A DNA stretch of 11,817 bases, taken from contig DERZ01000023.1 of the NCBI GenBank assembly GCA_002361155.1, positions 1 to 11,817 on the forward strand. The letters are read 5' to 3'. The stretch is from Porphyromonadaceae bacterium UBA3327 (lineage in GTDB: Bacteria > Bacteroidota > Bacteroidia > Bacteroidales > Muribaculaceae). Position numbers and translations under genes: made by a program. A model generated the notes under the pieces. The model searched no databases. It saw only the letters and a list, made by a program, of their open reading frames with translations, and had not been told where the DNA came from. Positions 1-6,135 of the stretch are shown one piece after another. Every line of letters begins with the position of its first letter. Position 1 is the first letter of the stretch.

Positions 1-264
1 ACCGAGTTCCTTCTTGGCGATGATCGCGCGGTAACGGTTGATGTCCTTGCGGATCAGATAGTCCAGAAGGCTGCGGCGCTGGCCTACAAGCGCTTTGAGC
101 GCGCGGGCGGTGGCGTAGTCCTTGTGGTTCTGCTTCAGGTGCTCGGTGAGGTGCTTGATGCGCTCCGAGAAGAGAGCGATCTGGCTCTCGGGGCTGCCCG
201 TGTCGCCGGGGCCGCTTCCGTAGGTCTCGAAAATCCTCTTCTTTTCTTCTGATGAAAGATGCAT
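1..264 (-). CDS. rpsO: 30S ribosomal protein S15 (3' end cut by window edge)
   Basis: Ribosomal protein S15 binds the central domain of 16S rRNA early in assembly of the small subunit and contributes to a bridge with the 50S subunit. The minus-strand reading frame begins MHLSSEEKKRIFETYG and contains the conserved S15 core with TGSPESQIALFSERI, HLTEHLKQNHKDY and GQRRSLLDYL. It runs 88 codons to base 1 without a stop and ends AKKELG. Bacteroidota S15 is usually about 89 residues, so only the last one or few codons and the stop are missing. The ATG at 262-264 was chosen because it gives the normal S15 N-terminus. The gene is divergent from rplU and has its own promoter about 130 bases upstream, with a leader that can fold. 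S15 commonly represses its own mRNA through leader structures, so autoregulation is likely but not shown here. Confidence 0.97.
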   Translation of the reverse strand, partial: MHLSSEEKKRIFETYGSGPGDTGSPESQIALFSERIKHLTEHLKQNHKDYATARALKALVGQRRSLLDYLIRKDINRYRAIIAKKELG

Positions 265-390
265 GATTGAGAGTGAGTTAAATGATGTTTAATGAATAAG
301 CCTTTCTTCAAAAGCGGTCCGGGAACCTCTCCGGAAGCCTGTATCACTGCGGACTCCGGCTTCCATGCCCGGGTACTTTTCCCGAAAAGC
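265..390 (-). promoter_or_regulatory. rpsO 5' leader with foldable structure, possible S15 autoregulatory element
   Basis: The predicted rpsO transcript starts near 388-390, leaving a leader of about 125 nt. Read on the minus strand, it can form a nested hairpin. An inner 7-bp stem GGAAGCC/GGCTTCC pairs plus-strand positions 358-364 with 333-339. An outer 5-bp stem CCGGG/CCCGG pairs 368-372 with 319-323. A further small hairpin CTTTT-CGGG-AAAAG lies at 376-389, at the extreme 5' end. The last 50 bases before the ATG are AT-rich and look unstructured. S15 is known to bind its own leader in several phyla, using unrelated folds. That this one is an S15 target is inference. Confidence 0.4.
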
Positions 391-394
391 GATG

Positions 395-426
395 CAAAAT
401 TAGCAAAATAATTTGGTAAATCCAAA
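395..426 (-). promoter_or_regulatory. Sigma-ABfr promoter for rpsO
   Basis: On the minus strand the -33 element TTTG (plus-strand CAAA at 423-426) is followed by a 20-base spacer and the -7 element TAATTTTG (plus-strand CAAAATTA at 395-402). This fits the Bacteroidota consensus TTTG-N19-21-TAnnTTTG exactly. The transcription start would fall near 388-390, about 125 nt before the rpsO ATG. It overlaps the divergent rplU promoter over 412-426. Confidence 0.8.
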
Positions 427-443
427 ATTATCAGTTAATTTTG
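412..443 (+). promoter_or_regulatory. Sigma-ABfr promoter for rplU-rpmA
   Basis: The -33 element TTTG at 412-415, a 20-base spacer, and the -7 element TAATTTTG at 436-443 match TTTG-N19-21-TAnnTTTG exactly. Transcription would start near 450, giving a leader of about 97 nt before the rplU start. It overlaps the divergent rpsO promoter and has identical core elements and spacing. Confidence 0.8.
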
Positions 444-449
444 CATCTG

Positions 450-546
450 CAATGCCGTGGAGGCTCGGTAAAGTGTTGCCGGCTCGGAATTAAATCCGAA
501 GTCGAAAGCCGCCTTCCGGTGCGATAAACAGTTAATTTACAAATAA
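450..546 (+). promoter_or_regulatory. rplU 5' leader with possible hairpins
   Basis: This stretch of about 97 nt has no ORF of note. It holds a hairpin TCGGA (484-488)/TCCGA (495-499) with a 6-base loop. Further short pairings around it are GGC 481-483 with GCC 508-510 or, alternatively, CCGG 479-482 with CCGG 516-519. A direct repeat GGCTCGG occurs at 462-468 and 481-487. The final 25 bases are AT-rich with no Shine-Dalgarno motif. L21-binding leaders are known in Firmicutes rplU operons; a similar role here is only a possibility. Confidence 0.3.
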
Positions 547-870
547 ATGTACGCTATCGTAGAAATCAAGGGACAGCAGTTCAAGGCCGAGGAAGGCAAG
601 TTCCTGTATGTCCACCATCTCGGCGCGGATGTGAAGGAAGGCGAGGCTGTAAGCTTCGACAAGGTTCTTCTTCTCGATGTCGACGGCGATGTCAAAGTCG
701 GCGCACCTGCCGTGGAAGGTGCCAAGGTGGAGTGCGAGGTTCTCGTGCCCCTCGTTAAAGGAGACAAGGTGATTGTGTTCAAGAAGCGCCGCCGCAAAGG
801 CTACCGCCGCCTCAACGGACACCGTCAGCAGTTCTCCAAAGTGATGATCAAGAAAATAGTAACCGCATAA
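547..870 (+). CDS. rplU: 50S ribosomal protein L21
   Basis: L21 is a small 23S-rRNA-binding protein of the large ribosomal subunit. The 107-residue product starts [17 protein letters not shown], the standard L21 opening. It carries the conserved C-terminal signature with [21 protein letters not shown] around residues 74-95, which makes the identification secure. The length matches the bacterial family (about 103-107). The ATG at 547 is the only sensible start and is preceded by an AT-rich stretch rather than a Shine-Dalgarno sequence, as is common in Bacteroidota. It is followed after 13 bases by rpmA, the classic rplU-rpmA pair, and both would be transcribed from the promoter at 412-443. It stands divergent to rpsO with an overlapping promoter, so S15 and L21/L27 synthesis may be linked. 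Confidence 0.98.
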   Translation: MYAIVEIKGQQFKAEEGKFLYVHHLGADVKEGEAVSFDKVLLLDVDGDVKVGAPAVEGAKVECEVLVPLVKGDKVIVFKKRRRKGYRRLNGHRQQFSKVMIKKIVTA

Positions 871-883
871 CCGAAAAGAAGAA

Positions 884-1147
884 ATGGCACATAAAAAAGG
901 TGTCGGTAGTTCTAAGAACGGCCGCGAATCACATAGCAAACGACTTGGAGTGAAAATTTTTGGTGGTGCGAACTGTAAAGCCGGCAACATCATCAAGCGT
1001 CAGCGCGGCACAGCGCATCATCCCGGCCTCAACGTAGGCATGGGCAGGGACCACACGATCTTCGCCCTTATCGACGGCAAGGTGGTATTCACCACCGGCA
1101 AGGAGGGTCGCAAATACATCAATGTGGAGCCCCACGCCGCCAACTGA
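884..1147 (+). CDS. rpmA: 50S ribosomal protein L27
   Basis: L27 sits near the peptidyl-transferase centre, with its flexible N-terminus reaching the P-site tRNA. The 87-residue product begins [16 protein letters not shown] and contains the family's signature [11 protein letters not shown] and [17 protein letters not shown], followed by the [20 protein letters not shown]-terminal half. The N-terminus lacks the cleaved extension (FFASKKG type) found in Firmicutes and Fusobacteria, so the protein needs only Met processing. It lies 13 bases after rplU in the same transcript; the junction contains the purine-rich AAAAGAAGAA just before the ATG. A strong terminator follows 50 bases downstream. In many bacteria another gene follows in the operon, but here the unit clearly ends after rpmA. 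Confidence 0.98.
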   Translation: MAHKKGVGSSKNGRESHSKRLGVKIFGGANCKAGNIIKRQRGTAHHPGLNVGMGRDHTIFALIDGKVVFTTGKEGRKYINVEPHAAN

Positions 1148-1196
1148 ACGGAAACGGCTCTTTCCCGATCTGCAGCGACGGGATGAGAAAAGAAGA

Positions 1197-1236
1197 AAAA
1201 AACAGGAGTGGACCGAACGGTTCACTCCTGTTTTTT
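1197..1236 (+). terminator. Intrinsic terminator of rplU-rpmA
   Basis: AACAGGAGTG at 1201-1210 pairs with CACTCCTGTT at 1223-1232. The stem continues inward through a G-T wobble and ACC/GGT to a GAAC tetraloop. It is followed by a T run (six Ts at 1231-1236) and preceded by an A run, so the stem can extend through A-T pairs and might also stop transcription on the opposite strand. It lies 50 bases after the rpmA stop. Confidence 0.93.
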
Positions 1237-1238
1237 GT

Positions 1239-1269
1239 TTTGTGGTTAGTGGTTTTTTAGTTAAATTTG
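1239..1269 (+). promoter_or_regulatory. Sigma-ABfr promoter for the tamB-tamL operon
   Basis: TTTG at 1239-1242, a 19-base spacer and TAAATTTG at 1262-1269 match the Bacteroidota consensus. The start site would fall near 1276, leaving a short leader of about 18 nt before the tamB ATG at 1294. The -33 element lies two bases after the T run of the rpmA terminator. Confidence 0.75.
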
Positions 1270-1293
1270 CAATAATTAACCGTTAGGCATTGA

Positions 1294-4200
1294 ATGGGAG
1301 ATAATAAGGCTGATGATAAGAAGGTTGTGAAGAAGCACGCGATTCGTTCCGGATGGATCCGCATCCCTCTTAAGGTGTTGATGTGGATTCTTGTTTTCAT
1401 GCTTGTACCTCCGGTGCTTGTTTACCTCCCCCCGGTACAGGACCTGGCTGTGAAAATCGCGGTAAATGTGGTCCGGAGCAGTACCGGCATGACTGTCGGC
1501 GTGGGCAAGCTGCGCCTGAAGTTTCCGCTCGACGTCTCGCTGCGTGATGTATATGTCCTTACGGAAAAGGGAGACACCATGGCCCGTGCTGGAGAGGCGC
1601 TGGCCGATGTGAAGCTGCTGCCCCTTCTCCGGCTTGACATCGACATCAACCGTCTGCTGCTCCGTCAGGGTTACTACGCAATGGCTTCGGAGGACTCGTC
1701 GATGCTTGTCGGCATCCATGCAGGCTTGCTTGAAGTCGACGACAGGAGTTCGTTCAGTCTTGCTAAGAACGAGATAATCCTCAACAAGGCGAAATTGCGC
1801 GACGGCAGGCTCAGTCTCTACATGAATGTATGGAAAGAGAAGTCAGCCTCAGTCGACACGACCGCCTCCACCGCGTTCCTGATCAAAGCCAAGGACCTGA
1901 AGATAGAAAACTTCAATTTCGGCATGTCGATGCTTCCCGTGATCGACACTCTCGGAGTCGACATGCGCAATGTGGAAATTGCCGACGCTACCGTGGACCT
2001 GCGCGAGAATCTCGTTAAATGGAGGCGGGCTGACGTGAGCGACGGCACATTCCGGTATCTCACCCCTGACGAAGAATGGATAAAGTCGCATCCCGAACCG
2101 CCGTCGAAACCATCTTCCGGCCCTCCGATGCGTATAATGGGTGACAGTATATCGCTCCAGCGCGTCTCGGGACTCTACGCCATAAAAGGTGCCAGTCCCG
2201 CCGCGGGATTCGATCCTTCCTATATATCCGTGTCCGGCGTCGCCATAGGTATGAGGAACTTCTACAACGAGGGGAGTGTCGTGCGTCTTCCGCTCACGCG
2301 TCTCTCGGCTCTGGAGCGCAGCGGTCTGCAGATAGTGGAGGGAAGGGGCCTGATAGGTGTGGACTCTGTCGGTCTGACCCTCGGCGACATCAGTGTAAAG
2401 ACTCTCTTCTCGACAGTCCGGGCCGATGCGGGCCTTCCGTTCGCGACAATGGCGCTCGGGCCGGGCGCGCCAATGTCGGTAAAGGCCGACGGCCGTCTCG
2501 GTCTTCCCGACATCGAGTCGTTTATGCCCTCTCTCAAGGAATTCACATCGAGAATACCGGCGCGGCGCCCGCTTGATTTCGATATCGATGCCAACGGCAC
2601 CGTGGAGAATCTTGTGATAGACCGTCTGCGCGCCGAGATGCCGGAGGTGCTCCGCCTTGAGGCCGACGGATATGCGCGGAACCTGCTCGACCTGAAAAAA
2701 CTCCAGGCCGACGTTACGTTCGACGGCAGACTCTATAGCCCCCGGGTGGCCGACAGCTTTCTGTCCGGGACAGGAGTGGAGTTGCCGGCATTCACCATCA
2801 AGGGCAGCGCCGGAGTGCTCCGCGATTCATACCACGCTGACTTCCGGCTTCTCAGCGACGCCGGGGACATCGCCGCCGACGGCCGCGTAAGCCTCGGCCC
2901 CGAGACCTATAGCGCAGACATCGGCCTGAGGGAATTCGATGTGGCCCGTTTCTATCCCGCTCCTGGCATAGGAAGAGTGTCGGCCACAATCCGCGCCACC
3001 GGCGCCGGATTCAATCCTCTTTCCGGCCATGCGGTGACTGATGCGCTTGTAAATATCTCGCGGATCAGATACAGGGACCGCGACCTCTCCGACATAACGG
3101 CCGATGTCATTCTTGACAACGGCGGCAATCTCTCCCTCTGTCTCAACAGCCCTAACCAGGGACTCGATTTCGACATAGAGGGCACCGGTACCATCCGTCC
3201 CGACAACTATGCGTTCGACATAGCCGCACGCCTCCGCGACGTGGACCTGTGGAGTCTCGGACTCACAGACAATGTCTGTGCCGGCAAGGGCGACATCTAC
3301 CTCAAGGGAACCGCCAGTCCCGGCAGATGGGTCTACGACGTCAGTCTCAAGGCCAACGGCGTGGACTGGAACCTCCCAGGCAATTACATCCATCTGCCCG
3401 GAGGCTTCACTGCCGATGTGAAGACCGACTCTTTCAGCACCGAGGTGAATCTGAACTCTCTGCTCACCACCGTGAACTTCCGCAGCCCCTCCGGTCTGCC
3501 GCGTCTGATTTCCGGGTTTGGCGCCGCGTCAGACTCAGTGCTTCGTCAGATAGAACGGAAGAATTTGGCTGTCAATGAACTGCGGGAGACATTGCCCCCG
3601 TTCACACTCGATGTCAATGCCTCCGGCCGCGGACTTCTCGCGCAGTTCCTGCATCCGCAGGGGTTGAGTCTCGATACCATCTACGGAACCATCGCATGCG
3701 ACTCCATGATACGGGGCGATATCACTGCGATGGACTTCCGCTCGTCGGCCGTCAACCTCGACACGATGACCCTTACGCTGAAGGAGCGCGGAAAACTCCT
3801 CGACTATCGCGCTCACATAGGCAACCGCAAGGGAACCTTCGATGAATTCGCGCAGGTGAACCTCAACGGCTATCTGGGCCACAACCGTCTCGGAGCATTC
3901 CTCAACCAAAGGGACCTCCAGGGTAAGACCGGCTACAGGCTCGGTCTTACCGCTGCGCTGATGGATTCCGTATTGACCGTCCACCTCACCCCGCTAAAGG
4001 CCACCATCGCTTATCTGCCGTGGACCATCAACGACGATAACTACGTGGACTATCACCTATACTCTCACAAAATCTACGCCAACCTCCTGGCCAGGAGCGC
4101 CGAGAGCAGTGTCATGGCCAGGACGGAGAGCGGGGAGTTCGGCGACCAGCAGCTCAGACTCAAGATCGATAACCTTAAGATCCAGGATTTCCTGAGCATG

Positions 4201-6135
4201 TCGGTGTTCGCGCCGCCGCTTACGGCCTCGGTCAGCACCGATCTCGCCGTGGGATACCGCGACAACCGGCTTCTGGGCAAAGGCACTGTCGGAGTGAAAG
4301 GGTTTACATACAACAATATCGGAATCGGAGATCTGGATCTCTGGCTTGACGCCGGTTACGGTTTCGGAGGCAGTACCGACGTGAAGGCCTCGATGAATGT
4401 CAACGGCGAAAAGGCCATGAGTCTCTACGCAAACATGAGTCCCGATGAAAACCAGGGCATGAAGGTGGATTCGGTGGGGCTGACGCTCACCCGCTTCCCG
4501 CTGAAAGTGGCCAATCCGTTCCTCGGTGGCACCACTCTGCTGTCGGGCTTCCTCAACGGCGACATGACTATGGGCGGCAAGTTTTCAGCCCCTGTGCTCA
4601 ACGGAGAACTCGCATTCGACTCGGTGGCCGTAAAAATCCCGCAGTTCGGCGTGAGCCTTAATCTCCCCGAGTCGCCGGTGACAGTCGCCGACAATGTGCT
4701 GACATTTTCCGATTTCGAAATCACGGCAGCCAATTCCAGTCCGCTTTCCATCAACGGTACGGTCAATGCCAGGAAGTTCTCCGACATAAGGATGGACCTC
4801 GGCGCCCAGGCCCGCAATTTCCAGCTTCTCAACAGCGACAAGCGCTCGCGCGCCGATCTTTATGGAAAAGTGTTTCTTGATGTCGACGCCAAAGTGAAGG
4901 GTCCTCTGTCGCGGCTGTTCATCAGCGGCGATGTAGACCTGCTCGGCACCACCGACGCCACCTACCGCCTCAACATGGATCCCAACGCGCTGGCAGCCGA
5001 AGAGCAGTCGGGCGTGGTCAGGTTCGTCAATTTCAACGATTCGACCCAGGTGGCTGATGCAGATTCGATAGCCGAGTCTCCACTCAATATGATCATCAAC
5101 GCCGGTCTCGTCATTTCTCCCGGCACGCAGGTGCAGGTGATACTCTCATCCAACGGCACCGACAAGGTGGAACTGCAGCCCACGGCCGACCTCCACTACC
5201 GCCAGAACTATATGGGCGACATGACACTCAACGGCACGCTCACGCTGGGCAACGGTTTCGTGAGATATTCCGTCCCGGTGATCGGGGAGAAGATGTTCAT
5301 CTTCGATCCGGCAAGCACCCTGCGATGGAATGGTCCGGTGGCCAATCCCATCCTCAACATCACCGCCTTCGACGAGATGAAAGCCAATGTGACAAGCGGA
5401 AGCAACTCCCGTCTGGTCAACTTTATCGTCACGCTCCATGCCACCGACGAACTCAACAAGCTCAAGGCATCGTTCGACCTCTCCACCAACGACGACCTCA
5501 CCATCCAGAACGAGCTGCAGAGCATGAGTCCCGACCAGCGGCAGACCCAGGCCATGAACATGCTGCTCTACGGACAGTACATCGGCGCCAACACAAAGGC
5601 TAACGTCAACAGCGGCAACGCTCTCTACGGATTCCTTGAGTCGAGACTCAACTCCATGGCCGCCAAATATGTGCGTGGTGTGGATCTCTCGTTCGGAATA
5701 AACCAGTACGACCGCTCGGTCAACGGTTCGCGGAGCGCCCAGACCAGCTACAGCTACCAGGTCTCGAAATCGCTTTTCAACAACCGGTTCAAGATTCGTG
5801 TCGGAGGAAACTATTCCACCGACGCATCACCCGACGAGAACCTCGCTCAGAACATCGTGAGCGATGTCTCGCTCGAATACATCATCCGCCAGACACAGAC
5901 ATCAAATATGTCGGTGCGTCTGTTCCGCCACGCCGGCTATGAGAGCATTCTCGAAGGCGAAGTGATAGAGACCGGTGTCGGTTTCGTCTACAAGCGCCGT
6001 CTCGACACGCTGCTCAACTTCTTTGGCTTCGGGCGCAGAAAGAGCAGTCAGGAACCACTCAGACAGGATTCGACGGGACTTGTTCCGGCCGACTCCGTAA
6101 CCAGACAGAGGATTGATACCAATGAAGATGAATGA
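1294..6135 (+). CDS. tamB: TamB-like translocation/assembly module protein (DUF490 C-terminal domain)
   Basis: A 1613-residue AsmA/TamB-superfamily protein, expected to be anchored in the inner membrane and to span the periplasm as a long beta-rich hydrophobic groove that meets the Omp85 partner. The family is implicated in outer-membrane protein assembly and phospholipid transport. A basic N-terminus precedes one membrane helix at residues 24-45 (IPLKVLMWILVFMLVPP). The typical TamB start module follows at residues 64-125 (TGMTVGVGKLRLKFPLDVSL, then a KLLPLLRLDIDI stretch). The middle is repetitive beta-sheet sequence with many D-x-D/N-G turns. The C-terminal domain, roughly 1140-1560, has GDMTLNGTLTLGNGFVRYSV near residue 1308 and the helical MNMLLYGQYIG segment near 1420. 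A polar, charged tail closes the protein. It is longer than E. coli TamB (about 1260), as is usual in Bacteroidota. The ATG fits the promoter 25 bases upstream. It overlaps tamL. Confidence 0.93.
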   Translation: MGDNKADDKKVVKKHAIRSGWIRIPLKVLMWILVFMLVPPVLVYLPPVQDLAVKIAVNVVRSSTGMTVGVGKLRLKFPLDVSLRDVYVLTEKGDTMARAGEALADVKLLPLLRLDIDINRLLLRQGYYAMASEDSSMLVGIHAGLLEVDDRSSFSLAKNEIILNKAKLRDGRLSLYMNVWKEKSASVDTTASTAFLIKAKDLKIENFNFGMSMLPVIDTLGVDMRNVEIADATVDLRENLVKWRRADVSDGTFRYLTPDEEWIKSHPEPPSKPSSGPPMRIMGDSISLQRVSGLYAIKGASPAAGFDPSYISVSGVAIGMRNFYNEGSVVRLPLTRLSALERSGLQIVEGRGLIGVDSVGLTLGDISVKTLFSTVRADAGLPFATMALGPGAPMSVKADGRLGLPDIESFMPSLKEFTSRIPARRPLDFDIDANGTVENLVIDRLRAEMPEVLRLEADGYARNLLDLKKLQADVTFDGRLYSPRVADSFLSGTGVELPAFTIKGSAGVLRDSYHADFRLLSDAGDIAADGRVSLGPETYSADIGLREFDVARFYPAPGIGRVSATIRATGAGFNPLSGHAVTDALVNISRIRYRDRDLSDITADVILDNGGNLSLCLNSPNQGLDFDIEGTGTIRPDNYAFDIAARLRDVDLWSLGLTDNVCAGKGDIYLKGTASPGRWVYDVSLKANGVDWNLPGNYIHLPGGFTADVKTDSFSTEVNLNSLLTTVNFRSPSGLPRLISGFGAASDSVLRQIERKNLAVNELRETLPPFTLDVNASGRGLLAQFLHPQGLSLDTIYGTIACDSMIRGDITAMDFRSSAVNLDTMTLTLKERGKLLDYRAHIGNRKGTFDEFAQVNLNGYLGHNRLGAFLNQRDLQGKTGYRLGLTAALMDSVLTVHLTPLKATIAYLPWTINDDNYVDYHLYSHKIYANLLARSAESSVMARTESGEFGDQQLRLKIDNLKIQDFLSMSVFAPPLTASVSTDLAVGYRDNRLLGKGTVGVKGFTYNNIGIGDLDLWLDAGYGFGGSTDVKASMNVNGEKAMSLYANMSPDENQGMKVDSVGLTLTRFPLKVANPFLGGTTLLSGFLNGDMTMGGKFSAPVLNGELAFDSVAVKIPQFGVSLNLPESPVTVADNVLTFSDFEITAANSSPLSINGTVNARKFSDIRMDLGAQARNFQLLNSDKRSRADLYGKVFLDVDAKVKGPLSRLFISGDVDLLGTTDATYRLNMDPNALAAEEQSGVVRFVNFNDSTQVADADSIAESPLNMIINAGLVISPGTQVQVILSSNGTDKVELQPTADLHYRQNYMGDMTLNGTLTLGNGFVRYSVPVIGEKMFIFDPASTLRWNGPVANPILNITAFDEMKANVTSGSNSRLVNFIVTLHATDELNKLKASFDLSTNDDLTIQNELQSMSPDQRQTQAMNMLLYGQYIGANTKANVNSGNALYGFLESRLNSMAAKYVRGVDLSFGINQYDRSVNGSRSAQTSYSYQVSKSLFNNRFKIRVGGNYSTDASPDENLAQNIVSDVSLEYIIRQTQTSNMSVRLFRHAGYESILEGEVIETGVGFVYKRRLDTLLNFFGFGRRKSSQEPLRQDSTGLVPADSVTRQRIDTNEDE

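Larger units (their letters stand above)
391..447. repeat. Inverted repeat forming a symmetric bidirectional promoter
   Basis: GATGCAAAATTA at 391-402 is the exact reverse complement of TAATTTTGCATC at 436-447. An inner pair, TTTGG at 412-416 and CCAAA at 422-426, shares the same centre at position 419. The outer arms contain the two -7 elements and the inner arms the two -33 elements of opposite-facing promoters. The 9-base segments between the arms (403-411 and 427-435) are not symmetric, so only the polymerase-contact elements are mirrored. Confidence 0.85.

Noticed and set aside
391..447. Inverted repeat as insertion-sequence ends
   Set aside because: Only 57 bases lie between the outer ends, there is no transposase or target duplication, and the arms coincide with promoter elements.
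532..996. 154-aa open frame on the minus strand opposite rplU and the rplU/rpmA junction
   Set aside because: It lies antisense to two certain ribosomal protein genes, resembles no known protein, and is a typical GC-rich shadow frame.
2827..3393. 188-aa minus-strand frame inside tamB, with several similar ones (for example 3535-3984, 4425-4841)
   Set aside because: They mirror the codon pattern of tamB on the other strand, have no promoter or family resemblance, and fall entirely within a well-supported gene.
6113..6121. TTG start for TamL three codons upstream of the first ATG
   Set aside because: ATG codons at 6122 and 6128 give a normal lipoprotein signal peptide; a TTG start adds nothing to it and would increase the overlap with tamB.
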